Assembly: GCF_034424545.1 (NCBI RefSeq)
Contig: NZ_CP139971.1
Span: 1,426,001-1,490,000 of the forward strand
Length of the DNA: 64,000 nt
Reading direction: 5' to 3'
Origin: Trinickia caryophylli
Lineage (GTDB): Bacteria > Pseudomonadota > Gammaproteobacteria > Burkholderiales > Burkholderiaceae
In this document: piece by piece, positions 1-8,493 of the stretch
Layout: every line of letters begins with the position of its first letter
Position numbering within the stretch: the stretch's first letter is position 1
The notes under the pieces: model-generated
What the model saw: only the letters and a program-made list of their open reading frames with translations
Databases searched by the model: none
Told to the model about the DNA's origin: nothing
Made by a program: the position numbers and the translations under genes

Positions 1-690
1 GCCGCCCGCCTCCTCGAGCGCCATGCGCCTGACGAGCATGCAGCCGCCGGCCGCCCCGGCCGTCTTGTTGCGTACGTCGTTGACCCAGGCGAACGGATAG
101 AGCTTCGCGAAAAAGAAGACGAAGGCCGGGATCAGCGCCTTCTCCCAGAACGAATCGCAGCGCAGCCGAACCATCAGCGAGACGAGATCGCGCTGTTCCG
201 CCGCCGCGCGCGCGACGAGTTGGGCAACGGCCTCGGGCGGATGCCCGATATCGGCATCGGTCAGCAAGAAGTAGTCGGCAGACAGGCCGAGGGCCTTCGC
301 GGCGTCAATGCCTTGGGACTGCGCCCAAACCTTGCCCGACCAGCCCGGCGGCAGCGGCTCCGCCGCAACGACGTTGAGCCGCTCCGGGCATCCGAGTTCG
401 AGCGCCGCGGCACGGGCGGCGTCGGCCGTGCCGTCGGTACTGTGGTCATCGACGACGATCACATGAAATTCGCCCTCGTATTGCTGCGCGAGCAGCGTGG
501 CGAGCGCTTGCCCGATCACGTCGGCCTCGTTGCGCGCCGGCACGATGGCCACGACAGCCGGCCACGCGAACCCCGGCGGCGGGCTGACGGGGCCGGCCGG
601 ACGCGTGCGCCAAAAACCGCCGCGCGCGAACAGCAGAACCGCCCAGATGACGAGCGAGAGCAGCGAAAGACCGAAGAGCACGGTGGTCAT
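1..690 (-). CDS. hpnB: Hopanoid-associated glycosyltransferase HpnB, 3' end cut by window
   Basis: The reverse strand reads 230 codons from an ATG at 690 without a stop and runs off the window edge, so the C-terminus is missing. The product starts with a membrane segment (about residues 4-22), then a family-2 glycosyltransferase fold: VAIVPARNEADVIG at 47-60, VIVVDDHSTDGT at 77-88 and the metal-binding DxD as TDAD at 144-147. The proline-rich linker after the membrane segment and the LPPGWSGK motif (113-120) are typical of HpnB. It lies divergent from ispH-hpnH, as in many hopanoid loci. HpnB is associated with hopanoid side-chain modification, but its exact substrate is not established, and nothing here shows it. 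The family call is firm; the biochemical role is inferred from context. Confidence 0.88.
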   Translation of the reverse strand, partial: MTTVLFGLSLLSLVIWAVLLFARGGFWRTRPAGPVSPPPGFAWPAVVAIVPARNEADVIGQALATLLAQQYEGEFHVIVVDDHSTDGTADAARAAALELGCPERLNVVAAEPLPPGWSGKVWAQSQGIDAAKALGLSADYFLLTDADIGHPPEAVAQLVARAAAEQRDLVSLMVRLRCDSFWEKALIPAFVFFFAKLYPFAWVNDVRNKTAGAAGGCMLVRRMALEEAGG

Positions 691-1099
691 GCGCGCCCCC
701 CGTCGAATTCGGGCAAGAACGCGCAGCGGCCTGGTGCGGAATGCGTGTAGTGGTGGAAATCCATGCGGGTCGCGGCCATCGGCGATGGCTCCGTAAAGCA
801 AACGTAAGGTTGGCGATGGCGAAGCTGCCTAGTTTAATGGGTCGAGCGCCGCGCCGCTCGCGAACCGGGCGCATGCCGGCGCCCGTGCGCCACGCGCAAC
901 GGCGCAAAAGGGGCAAAAACGGGCTTTGAAGCGTTTGCCGGCCGATGGCGTTAGAATGCGCGTTTGGGTTCAGTTTGCCGGCTATCACGCCCGCTTTCTA
1001 ATTAATAATTAGTTGGATCAGTTCGGTTGGGGCGATCTGAGCGCGTGCTCTGCGTCGGCTCAATCCGATACCCCCGACTCAGTCGGAGTTCGCCACAAC
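691..1099. other. Divergent hpnB / ispH intergenic region
   Basis: About 410 bp lie between the divergent hpnB and ispH starts and no convincing gene is seen. The ispH-proximal part (about 990-1015) is noticeably AT-rich (cttt cta attaataatt) in a GC-rich setting and is the most likely promoter area for ispH-hpnH. I could not fix a -35/-10 pair with confidence. An in-frame upstream start at 1013 would extend IspH by 29 residues that do not resemble the family, so I treat 1013-1099 as leader. Confidence 0.5.
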
Positions 1100-2044
1100 A
1101 TGCGAGTCATCCTTGCTCAGCCGCGCGGCTTCTGCGCGGGCGTCGTCCGTGCGATCGAGATCGTCGATCGTGCGCTGCAACGGCACGGCGCGCCCGTTTA
1201 TGTTCGCCACGAGATCGTGCATAACCGGCACGTTGTCGAAAATCTGCGCGGCAAGGGCGCACAGTTCGTCGAAGAACTGAACGAAGTGCCGCACGGTGCG
1301 GTGACGGTATTCAGCGCGCATGGGGTTGCGCAAAGTGTGGAGCGCGACGCGCGCGAGCGTGGGCTGGACGTGCTCGATGCCACCTGCCCGCTCGTGACGA
1401 AGGTCCATGTGCAGGGAAGACAGTATGTGGCCGCCGGGCGCACGCTGATCCTGATCGGCCACGCAGGCCACCCCGAGGTGGAAGGCACGATCGGCCAGAT
1501 TCCGGGCAAGGTGCTGCTCGTGCAGAGCGAGGCCGAAGTGGCGAACCTCGATTTATCCGACGACGCCCCGCTCGCCTACGTCACGCAAACCACGCTGTCG
1601 GTGGACGACACGCGCGGCATCATCGATGCGCTGATGCGCCGCTTCAGCGACATCGTCGGCCCGGACACGCGCGACATCTGCTATGCCACGCAAAACCGGC
1701 AGGCGGCGGTGCGCGAGTTGAGCACACATGTGGACGTACTGCTCGTCGTGGGCGCGACGAACAGTTCGAACTCCAACCGCCTGCGCGAGATCGGCACCGA
1801 AAGCGGCGTGCCGAGCTACCTCGTTGCGGACGGCTCCGAACTGAAGCCCGAATGGTTCGCGAACGCCCACACCGTCGGCATCACGGCGGGCGCATCCGCC
1901 CCCGAGGAAATGGTCGAACACGTGATCGACGCGCTGCGCGCGTTCGGCCCCGTGGATGTCACGACGATGGCGGGACGCGAAGAGAAAGTCGAATTCAAGC
2001 TGCCGGCAAAGCTCACCGAGCCCATGGCCGCGCTCAAGTCTTAA
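1100..2044 (+). CDS. ispH: 4-hydroxy-3-methylbut-2-enyl diphosphate reductase IspH (hopanoid-locus copy)
   Basis: This is the last enzyme of the MEP isoprenoid pathway, a cytosolic iron-sulfur enzyme converting HMBPP to IPP and DMAPP. All key residues sit at the same numbers as in the E. coli enzyme when translation starts at ATG 1100: cluster cysteines C12 (RGFCAGV), C96 (DATCPLV) and C194 ([10 protein letters not shown]), histidines H41, H74 and H124, and catalytic E126. The 314-aa length matches the family, which is why I reject the upstream in-frame start. A GGAG lies 11 bases before the ATG. The stop is 10 bases before hpnH, so the two form an operon that couples C5 precursor supply to hopanoid synthesis. 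Burkholderias usually have another ispH elsewhere, so this copy is probably hopanoid-dedicated (inference). Confidence 0.95.
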   Translation: MRVILAQPRGFCAGVVRAIEIVDRALQRHGAPVYVRHEIVHNRHVVENLRGKGAQFVEELNEVPHGAVTVFSAHGVAQSVERDARERGLDVLDATCPLVTKVHVQGRQYVAAGRTLILIGHAGHPEVEGTIGQIPGKVLLVQSEAEVANLDLSDDAPLAYVTQTTLSVDDTRGIIDALMRRFSDIVGPDTRDICYATQNRQAAVRELSTHVDVLLVVGATNSSNSNRLREIGTESGVPSYLVADGSELKPEWFANAHTVGITAGASAPEEMVEHVIDALRAFGPVDVTTMAGREEKVEFKLPAKLTEPMAALKS

Positions 2045-2054
2045 GGAGGACGCC

Positions 2055-3209
2055 TTGTCGATCCCATTCCTGCAGAAATTTCGTGTAGGCGCCTATATCA
2101 CGCGCCAACATCTCACGGGCAATAAGCGCTATCCGCTTGCGCTGATGCTCGAGCCGCTTTTCCGCTGCAACCTCGCTTGCAATGGCTGCGGCAAGATCGA
2201 TTATCCGGATCCGATTCTGAATCAGCGTTTGTCGGTGGAGGAATGCCTCGGCGCGGTGGACGAGTGCGGCGCACCCGTCGTCTCGATCGCCGGCGGCGAG
2301 CCGCTGCTGCATCGGGAAATGCCCGAGATCGTGCGCGGCATCATCCAGCGCAAGAAGTTCGTCTATCTGTGCACGAACGCGCTGCTGATGGAAAAGAAGA
2401 TGGACGATTACCAGCCGAGCCCGTACTTCGTCTGGTCCGTCCACCTCGACGGCGACAAGGAAATGCACGACCATTCGGTGTCGCAGGAAGGCGTGTACGA
2501 CAAGGCCGTGGCCGCGATCCGCGAAGCGAAGCGCCGCGGCTTCCGGGTCAATATCAACTGCACGCTCTTCAACGATGCGAAGCCGGAGCGCGTGGCCGCG
2601 TTCTTCGATACGCTCGGGCCGATCGGCGTGGATGGCATTACTGTTTCCCCGGGCTATGCGTATGAGCGTGCGCCGGATCAGCAGCACTTCCTGAACCGCG
2701 ACAAGACCAAGCAGCTTTTCCGCGAGATTTTCAAGCGCGGCAATCGCGGCAAGAACTGGTCGTTCAGTCAGTCGGCGCTGTTCCTCGATTTTCTGGCGGG
2801 TAACCAGACTTATCACTGCACGCCGTGGGGGAATCCGGCGCGCACGGTGTTCGGCTGGCAGCGGCCCTGCTATCTCGTGGGCGAGGGGTATGCCAAGACG
2901 TTCAAGGAGTTGATGGAAGAGACGGATTGGGATGCCTACGGTACCGGCAACTATGAGAAGTGCGCCGACTGCATGGTTCACAGCGGTTTCGAGGCTACGG
3001 CAGTGATGGATACGGTTGCGCATCCGCTCAAGGCGCTGGGCGTGAGCCTGCGCGGGCCGAAGATCGAAGGGGCCTACACGAAGGATATCCCGCTCGATAA
3101 GCAGCGCCCGGCGGAGTATGTGTTCTCGCGCCACGTCGAGATCAAGCTCGAGGAAATCAAGCGGGCGCCCGGTGGTGGTAAGAAAGCGCAGACCGCGGCG
3201 GCTCATTGA
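2055..3209 (+). CDS. hpnH: Adenosyl-hopene transferase HpnH (radical SAM)
   Basis: HpnH is the radical SAM enzyme that couples the 5'-deoxyadenosyl group to diploptene, giving adenosylhopane, the first step of side-chain extension. The CxxxCxxC cluster motif is at C38, C42 and C45 (RCNLACNGCG), followed by SIAGGEPLLH, the GGE motif that contacts SAM. I choose a TTG start at 2055: it has a strong AAGGAG at 2043-2048 and gives MSIPFLQKFRVGAYI and 384 aa, the usual family length, whereas the ATG at 1956 would overlap ispH and add foreign-looking sequence. The C-terminus is lysine-rich. The gene is followed by a strong hairpin terminator at 3253-3288, closing block A of the hopanoid locus. Confidence 0.95.
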   Translation: MSIPFLQKFRVGAYITRQHLTGNKRYPLALMLEPLFRCNLACNGCGKIDYPDPILNQRLSVEECLGAVDECGAPVVSIAGGEPLLHREMPEIVRGIIQRKKFVYLCTNALLMEKKMDDYQPSPYFVWSVHLDGDKEMHDHSVSQEGVYDKAVAAIREAKRRGFRVNINCTLFNDAKPERVAAFFDTLGPIGVDGITVSPGYAYERAPDQQHFLNRDKTKQLFREIFKRGNRGKNWSFSQSALFLDFLAGNQTYHCTPWGNPARTVFGWQRPCYLVGEGYAKTFKELMEETDWDAYGTGNYEKCADCMVHSGFEATAVMDTVAHPLKALGVSLRGPKIEGAYTKDIPLDKQRPAEYVFSRHVEIKLEEIKRAPGGGKKAQTAAAH

Positions 3210-3252
3210 GCGGTGGGTGGTTGGTTGTAGCCTGCGGTTGATGCTTTAACGC

Positions 3253-3288
3253 AAAAAGCCTCGCATTCCTGGGATGCGAGGCTTTTTT
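3253..3288 (+). terminator. Rho-independent terminator after ispH-hpnH
   Basis: The arms AAGCCTCGCAT and ATGCGAGGCTT surround a short loop (TCCTGGG). An A-run precedes the stem and a T-run follows it (GCTTTTTTGT), so it can work in both directions. It closes the ispH-hpnH operon and may also insulate the convergent monooxygenase gene. Confidence 0.9.
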
Positions 3289-3335
3289 GTCGGGTGTGGT
3301 GTATGCACGCATGAGGCAGCAGAAAAGCCGGTCCG

Positions 3336-4532
3336 TCAATAGACCGGGAGCGCGAAGTCTTTGTCGATCTTCCGAGCGCTAGTCGCGGCGCTTGGCTTCA
3401 ACAGCGCCTGAATCAGTGCGCTACCGAAGAATCGTTGCGCGATACGAACGACAGAAATCCCGAATCGGGTCTTCACGTGCATGAGTCGAACGAGTCCGGG
3501 GCTCAACTCCTGCTGCGAACGCTCGACGTACGGGCGAAGGATGCTTTCATATCTTTGGAAGGCAGTGGTGTGGGTCGAGCCGTGCTTGATCTCTCCCGCC
3601 AGGACATACGCTCCTATGAGAGCCAAGGCTGTGCCCTTGCCCGTGAACGGCGTGGGGCAATGCGCAGCATCGCCCAACAACACCACCCTGCCTTTCGACC
3701 AGGCAGATGCCTGCACCTGGCTCATCGGTCCGAAGTAGAAGTCATCTACGCCATCCAGTTCGCCCGCAATCCGATCTGCCAGCGTGCCACGGCCCTCCAG
3801 CGCCGCATGAAGCATGTTCCGCGGAAATTTCGCCGACGGCCCGTACAGGTCACGCTCGTTGACTGGAAAAGTGATCAGGACCGTGGTCTGCGTCGGACCG
3901 CCCGGCCTGAGGTGGGCCATTGTTCCGCCAACCCCATTGAAGGAACAGGCCCAGAAATCGTCTTCCGGACGCCGGGGAATGTCGAAGAACGCCATGTAGG
4001 CACCGAGGTAGCGCAAGCGGGTTTCCTCGGCGAGCACCAGGTCTCTCGTCGAGGAGTTCAGTCCGTCGGCGCAAATCATCAATTCGAATTCCTCGGCCGA
4101 GCCATCGACGAAGGTCGCGCGTACGCCGTCCTCACGCTCTTCGATGCTGCGGACGGACGTGCCGAAACGATATTCGCAGGTGCTGCGGGTCGCGTCGAAC
4201 AAAACACGCGCGAAATCGCCTCGTAGGATTTCGAAATCGCTGGTCAAGCTGCCAAAGGCGCCCTTGGGAAAAACGGCCAACGCCTTGCCGGCCTCATCAA
4301 GCCACTTCTGCCCGCACTCATGTGTGTTGTGAGCGTCGACCTGCTCCGTCAAACCCATGAGATCGATTACCTGCTGTCCGACGCCCTTCACGTCAATGTT
4401 CTGCCCACCGTCTCTGAACGCAGCGTGCTTTTCAACGACGACCACGGAAAAGCCGTATTTGTTCAGCCACCAGGCACATGCGGGCCCGGCGATCCCGCCG
4501 CCGCATATCAGGATTTTCTTCGATTGCTTCAT
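3336..4532 (-). CDS. FAD-dependent monooxygenase, TetX/PHBH-like
   Basis: This is a 398-aa flavoprotein of the para-hydroxybenzoate hydroxylase fold. The N-terminal dinucleotide-binding motif is ICGGGIAGPACAWWL (about 9-23). The second FAD motif, GRVVLLGDAAHCPTPFTGKG, is near residue 290, with the GD that contacts the flavin ribityl chain. Such enzymes use NAD(P)H and O2 to hydroxylate aromatic or polyketide-like compounds. The overall pattern, including the KGTALALIGAYVLAGEI stretch, resembles the TetX-like subgroup, but the substrate cannot be deduced. It is transcribed away from the AraC-type gene at 4661, and a good sigma70-like promoter lies between them at 4566-4594, so the AraC protein probably regulates it. 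I see no sign of damage. Confidence 0.85.
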   Translation of the reverse strand: MKQSKKILICGGGIAGPACAWWLNKYGFSVVVVEKHAAFRDGGQNIDVKGVGQQVIDLMGLTEQVDAHNTHECGQKWLDEAGKALAVFPKGAFGSLTSDFEILRGDFARVLFDATRSTCEYRFGTSVRSIEEREDGVRATFVDGSAEEFELMICADGLNSSTRDLVLAEETRLRYLGAYMAFFDIPRRPEDDFWACSFNGVGGTMAHLRPGGPTQTTVLITFPVNERDLYGPSAKFPRNMLHAALEGRGTLADRIAGELDGVDDFYFGPMSQVQASAWSKGRVVLLGDAAHCPTPFTGKGTALALIGAYVLAGEIKHGSTHTTAFQRYESILRPYVERSQQELSPGLVRLMHVKTRFGISVVRIAQRFFGSALIQALLKPSAATSARKIDKDFALPVY

Positions 4533-4565
4533 GTGACCGCTCGCGTGGTTGTAATGTCCACGTTT

Positions 4566-4594
4566 ATGCTAAATACCCCGTGTGTTGGTCACAA
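4566..4594 (-). promoter_or_regulatory. Sigma70-like promoter for the TetX-like monooxygenase
   Basis: Read on the minus strand, TTGTGA (-35, at 4594-4589) and TAGCAT (-10, at 4571-4566) are separated by exactly 17 bp. The -10 ends 33 bases before the monooxygenase start. The divergent araC-type gene lies just on the other side, so this region is the natural operator site. Confidence 0.55.
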
Positions 4595-4660
4595 TAATGC
4601 AACTTGCCACTGTATAGTGAATTCTTGCCACACCGATCCATCTTCTTGGAAAGTCACCCG

Positions 4661-5497
4661 ATGCCGATTTTCAGCGACGCTTCGTCGATTGATTGGGAGG
4701 ACCCTGACCTCATCCCCAGGCCAGTGATCACGGTGGGAGCCGCCGGCCTGGACATGGTGGCTGTGACGGGTAACGACAATGCGCGTCAGATCAATAGCCG
4801 CAAGGAAGCAGACTTCCACTTCCATCGAAAAGGTCAGTTCCTGCTTTGGATGCGCGGAGTACTCACCTGCGAGGTGGCCGGTGGTTTCTGGCTGGTGCCA
4901 CCAGGAGGCGCCATCTGGGTACCGGGTGGTCTGCCACATCGAATGGAGGCGGCCGGCACAATTGAGTGTTACATGGTGTACGTCGACCCTGTTGCAGGCG
5001 AGGCGTTGCCGCGAAACTGCTGCACGTTGTCGACAACGCCGCTGCTGCGCGAGTTGGTAATCCGTTCAGCGGCATTGCCCTTGCGCTACAAAGAGGGGGG
5101 CATGGCGTCAAGATTAACGACGCTCCTTCTCGACGAAATGGCTTTGGCGCAGCCCGGGCGGGTTCATCTTCCCCTGCCAACAGACAAGCGACTGCGCACA
5201 CTCGTCGAGTGGATCATGGCAAGGCCGTCCGAATCGGGAAGCATCGACTCTTGGGCTCGCAGGATGAGCATCAGCCCGCGCACGCTCTCACGTCTGGTGT
5301 CCCGAGAAACGGGCATGAGCTTCGGACGCTGGCGTAGACAACTTCATATCCTGCTCGCCCTGCAATGGCTGGCCAAGGGCGCGACGGTCCAGGATGTCGC
5401 AAACGGTCTGGGCTACGAGAACGCGAGCAATTTTGTGGTCATGTTTCGCAAAGTGCTTGGCGAACCACCTGGACGTTACTTGAAATCGCACGACTGA
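4661..5497 (+). CDS. AraC-family transcriptional regulator with cupin-type N-terminus
   Basis: This protein has 278 aa from ATG 4661, with TTGGAAAG 8-15 bases upstream; an earlier in-frame ATG at 4604 lacks a ribosome site and overlaps the promoter area. The N-terminal half is a cupin-like sensor (QFLLWMRGVLTCEVAGG, then PPGGAIWVPGGLPHRME with the typical HR pair). The C-terminal about 100 residues hold two helix-turn-helix units: SIDSWARRMSISPRTLSRL and VQDVANGLGYENASNFVVMF, ending in the family signature FRKVLGEPPGRY. This architecture is the RmlC-cupin/AraC type found next to single catabolic or efflux genes. The divergent monooxygenase is the likely target (inference from arrangement). 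Confidence 0.88.
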   Translation: MPIFSDASSIDWEDPDLIPRPVITVGAAGLDMVAVTGNDNARQINSRKEADFHFHRKGQFLLWMRGVLTCEVAGGFWLVPPGGAIWVPGGLPHRMEAAGTIECYMVYVDPVAGEALPRNCCTLSTTPLLRELVIRSAALPLRYKEGGMASRLTTLLLDEMALAQPGRVHLPLPTDKRLRTLVEWIMARPSESGSIDSWARRMSISPRTLSRLVSRETGMSFGRWRRQLHILLALQWLAKGATVQDVANGLGYENASNFVVMFRKVLGEPPGRYLKSHD

Positions 5498-5629
5498 TGC
5501 TCGAGAGAGATCTGAGACGCCTCGCCGATCTCCGGCGCCGGAAGGTCGCTACTCGTCTCCTACCGTGGCGTTTCGCGAACCCTCTCACCAGGAAAGCGGA
5601 CCGACAGCTTGCATCGCTTGACCGACGCG

Positions 5630-6040
5630 TCAATCATCGAGAGGAAGTTTCGCAACGACCTTGATCTCAAATTCGAAGCCATAAAGCCACGTCACGCCGA
5701 CCGCGGTGAGCGTCGGATGCGGCGCATCGCCCCAGAATTCAGGTATGACCTGCCAGATGCGCTCGAACGTCGATTGCGGGTCGACCATGAACACCGTCAC
5801 GTCCACCACGTCGTCGAACGTGCATCCTGCTTCGTGCAAAATCGCATTCAGGTTTCGAAAAGCGAGCCGCACCTGCTCCTGCAGATCCGGCTCGGGCGTG
5901 GCGTCCTGGCGGCTGCCGACTTGTCCCGACACGAACAGCAACCCATTCGCCCGTACGGCCGGAGAATACCGGTTACGCTCGTAGAGCGCCCGACGTCCCG
6001 GCGGAAATACCACATCGCGCTTGCCCACATTCACCTCCAT
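5630..6040 (-). CDS. RidA/YjgF/TdcF-family protein
   Basis: This is a 136-aa member of the Rid family (reactive intermediate imine deaminase and relatives). Family features seen are YSPAVRANGLLFVSGQVG, the dimer and active-site strand, then LQEQVRLAFRNLNAILHEAG, DVTVFMVD and PHPTLTAVGVTWL. The usual RidA arginine in the RA/CR motif is not obvious; here the segment reads TLTAVGVTWLYG, so it is more likely an Rid4-7 type whose activity is not defined. I start at ATG 6040, giving MEVNVGKRDVVFPPG; the in-frame extension to 6154 overlaps the promoter of the divergent LysR gene. The LysR protein at 6157 probably controls it. Confidence 0.85.
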   Translation of the reverse strand: MEVNVGKRDVVFPPGRRALYERNRYSPAVRANGLLFVSGQVGSRQDATPEPDLQEQVRLAFRNLNAILHEAGCTFDDVVDVTVFMVDPQSTFERIWQVIPEFWGDAPHPTLTAVGVTWLYGFEFEIKVVAKLPLDD

Positions 6041-6156
6041 CGATAGATCATGGCTCCGATCAGCCACTCTACCGATCGGCGCGCGCAGGATAAACCGCCA
6101 ACCCTGTTCATGACTATTTGTAAAACGCAAACAATTCAAACGCGAGGCAAACACCT

Positions 6157-7074
6157 ATGGATCGCTTCGACGCAATGCGCGCTTTCGTCCGGGTAGTCGA
6201 GGCCGGCAGCTTCACGAAGGCGGCCGAAACGCTTCATATGAGCAAGACCACGGTGACGCATCTGGTCCAGCAACTCGAAGCGCGCTTGCGCGTCCGGCTC
6301 CTGAACCGGACGACGCGCAAGATCAACGTCACGCCGGATGGCATCGTGTACTACGAGCGTGTGACCAGGCTGCTCGCCGATGTGGACGCCGCCGAGACGA
6401 GCCTGTTGAGCGCATCGGCGGCACCGCGAGGCCGCCTGCGTGTGGATGTGCCTAGTCCGTTCGCCCGCCTGATTCTTGTCCCGGCGCTTCCGGCATTCCT
6501 CGGCCGCTATCCGGACATTCAACTCGACATGGGCGTGAGTGACCGAACCGTCGACATCATCGGCGAGAACGTGGATTGCGTCGTGCGTGGCGGCGAGCCG
6601 GACGGCCAATCCATGGTCGCCCGGCGCGTGGCAGACCTTCCGCTCGGTATCTTTGCGTCGCCGCGATATCTCGCATTGGCAGGCACGCCCTCCCACCCCG
6701 GGGAACTCGAAAACTCGCATCACCGCATTGTCGGGTTCTCCTGGGGACGAGCAGGCAATCTTTATCCGCTCGTCTTGCAGCGCCGCGGCGAGACCGCAAG
6801 GGTGCAAAGCCGCTACGCCCTTTCAGTGGATGACGGCAACGCCTATCTGGCGGCTGGGGTGGCCGGCCTCGGTATCATGTGGCTTCCGCGTTACATGTCG
6901 AAAGATCACCTGAGACGAGGCGAACTCGTTGAGCTGTTCGAGGACTGGCAGATCGATCCGATGCCTCTTCACATCGCGTATCCGCCGAACCGCCACGTCA
7001 GTGCGAAGCTGAGAGTGTTCATCGACTGGGTGGTTGAACTGATGAGCGACCATGCTCCCGTACAAATGAAATAG
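6157..7074 (+). CDS. LysR-family transcriptional regulator
   Basis: This 305-aa protein has the standard LysR layout. A winged helix-turn-helix is at residues 1-60 (MDRFDAMRAFVRVVEAGSF, TKAAETLHMSKTTVTHLVQQ, LEARLRVRLLNRTTRKINVT), and a periplasmic-binding-like effector domain runs from about 90 to 300. The sequence type is close to the large group of LysR proteins that control neighbouring oxidoreductase or isomerase genes. It is divergent from the RidA-family gene with 116 bp between the two starts. The 6110-6135 stretch, TTTG-taaaacg-CAAA, fits the loose T-N11-A pattern LysR proteins bind, but this is weak. The effector is unknown. Confidence 0.9.
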   Translation: MDRFDAMRAFVRVVEAGSFTKAAETLHMSKTTVTHLVQQLEARLRVRLLNRTTRKINVTPDGIVYYERVTRLLADVDAAETSLLSASAAPRGRLRVDVPSPFARLILVPALPAFLGRYPDIQLDMGVSDRTVDIIGENVDCVVRGGEPDGQSMVARRVADLPLGIFASPRYLALAGTPSHPGELENSHHRIVGFSWGRAGNLYPLVLQRRGETARVQSRYALSVDDGNAYLAAGVAGLGIMWLPRYMSKDHLRRGELVELFEDWQIDPMPLHIAYPPNRHVSAKLRVFIDWVVELMSDHAPVQMK

Positions 7075-7167
7075 CGTGCGTGTCCGTCATCACCGCCTGC
7101 GCGGGACGCCTTGTTTTCCAGTGGCGGGCTGGCGAGGTGGCCATGGCGGTCGAATGGGCGGCTGCTG

Positions 7168-7289
7168 AAGGGAGGCGCGCCCCCATCCGTGCGCTGCGAC
7201 GGTAACAGCAATCCGATCGCGTCATAGCGGTGCAGGACTCGGACGCTCAGCCCTGCCTTTCTTGCCAGTTCGCCGATTTTCAGTCGCAT
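7168..7289 (-). pseudogene. N-terminal remnant of a MerR-family regulator
   Basis: From an ATG at 7289 the minus strand reads MRLKIGELARKAGLSVRVLH, then RYDAIGLLLPSQRTDGG, which is the recognisable MerR winged-helix DNA-binding head. After about 36 residues homology stops; a neighbouring frame continues with GARLPSAAAHS, matching the usual G-Y-R-x-Y-S-x-x-D stretch, so a frameshift is likely. No effector domain follows, and the sequence then runs into the 3' end of the LysR gene. I regard it as a decayed fragment rather than a working small regulator. Confidence 0.6.
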
Positions 7290-7623
7290 CGCCTTCTCAG
7301 TCGTCGGTGCGGACCATAAAAGCTAACGGAACGTCTGGTGCAAGCGAAATCACGCGCACCGCCCGAATGCTTTCAAGCTGAAAGCACTTCACATCGTCCC
7401 ACCCGCAGCGCCTCAATCGCGCTGGAATTCCCCATTGCAACTATTTTTTTCCCGTGAAACACTGCGCTTCATCTGCTGTGTCGGACTCCGTTCCGATATA
7501 CCAGACAAGTAGCTACTCGCGCGGTCGCTGCGATCTCATCGGTCGGAGCCGCGCCGCGAAGGCCAAGCTATCGCCGCATCCGTCCACGCACGGACTCCTC
7601 ACACCAGATCGGGATTCTGAAAA
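7290..7623 (+). other. Intergenic leader upstream of the ABC transporter operon
   Basis: About 330 bp with no gene that I can support. It is less GC-rich around 7435-7460, with a run of seven T. The TGGAATTCCCCATTGCA at about 7424-7440 resembles a sigma54 site, but the GG and GC are 11 rather than 10 bases apart, so I do not call it. The promoter of the transporter operon must lie here or just upstream. Confidence 0.4.
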
Positions 7624-8457
7624 ATGAAATTCGTCAGGGAACGCTCAAAATTCACTTGTTTGTTCGCCTTTGCCGGTCTGTTGATGCTTGCCGGCTGCAC
7701 GAAGGTCGCTCCGCCGGAGCAAGGTGCTTCGGTCGCTTCGACACTGAAGCAGGTCCTGCAAAGGGGCACGCTGCGGGTAGGCGACTGTTTGACCTTTGCG
7801 CCGTTCGGCTTCTACAACAAGGACGGCCAACCCGATGGTTACGACGTCGACCTGGCGAAAGAACTGGCGAAGCAGATGGGCGTCAAGCTGGAAGTCGTGA
7901 ACACCACGAGCGCGAATCGCATTCCGAATCTTCAAACCAGCAAGGTCGACGTGGTGTTCTGCAACTTCACTCGCAACCTCGAGCGGGCGAAGGAAATCGC
8001 CTTTACGAATCCCTATGTGGTTGCGAGCGAGGCGCTGCTGGTCAAGAAGAGCAGCGGCATCCAGTCGATCAACGACATGGCGAATCGCACCATTGCGACC
8101 GTCAAGGGTTCGACAAACGGCGACGAAGTGCGCTCGCTGAACATGAAGGTCAAAATCCAGGAATTCGACAGCTCTCAGGCCGCGATTCTTGCCGTCAAAC
8201 AGGGCCAGGCCGATGCAATGATCGAGGACAACAATTTTCTCGCTTATCAGGCATCGCTAGATCCGGGTCTGACGGTCACCAATGAAGCGCTGGTTCCGCT
8301 CGAATACAACGCGTTCGGCGTAAAGGCGGGCGATCAGATCTGGCTCGATTATCTGAATCTGTTCCTGTTCCAGGTCAACGCATCGAAGCTGAACGCGCAG
8401 CTCTACAAGAAGTGGTTTGGCGCCGAGCCGCATTTCCCGCTGAGCCCGCAGTACTGA
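7624..8457 (+). CDS. Amino-acid ABC transporter, substrate-binding lipoprotein (family 3)
   Basis: This 277-aa protein has a lipoprotein signal: basic N-terminus, hydrophobic stretch FAFAGLLMLAGC, with C25 as the lipidated cysteine. The mature part is a type-3 solute-binding protein: GTLRVGDCLTFAPFGFYNKD, then GQPDGYDVDLAKELAKQMG, and VDVVFCNFTRNLERAKEI. These contain the family's characteristic G-Y-D-V-D-L and T-R-E/N-R pieces that contact the alpha-amino and carboxylate groups. An internal cysteine (GDCLTFAPF) is unusual and might form a disulfide with VFCNF. The gene is first in a four-gene polar amino-acid import operon. Ligand class is likely a polar amino acid or opine; the exact one cannot be read from sequence. 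Confidence 0.92.
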   Translation: MKFVRERSKFTCLFAFAGLLMLAGCTKVAPPEQGASVASTLKQVLQRGTLRVGDCLTFAPFGFYNKDGQPDGYDVDLAKELAKQMGVKLEVVNTTSANRIPNLQTSKVDVVFCNFTRNLERAKEIAFTNPYVVASEALLVKKSSGIQSINDMANRTIATVKGSTNGDEVRSLNMKVKIQEFDSSQAAILAVKQGQADAMIEDNNFLAYQASLDPGLTVTNEALVPLEYNAFGVKAGDQIWLDYLNLFLFQVNASKLNAQLYKKWFGAEPHFPLSPQY

Positions 8458-8493
8458 CGCCCCGCCCAGCGCTATGCGGCCGACGGAGGAACC

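Noticed and set aside
7424..7440. Sigma54 promoter TGGAATTCCCCATTGCA
   Set aside because: GG and GC are 11 bases apart instead of 10, and no enhancer-binding regulator is nearby.
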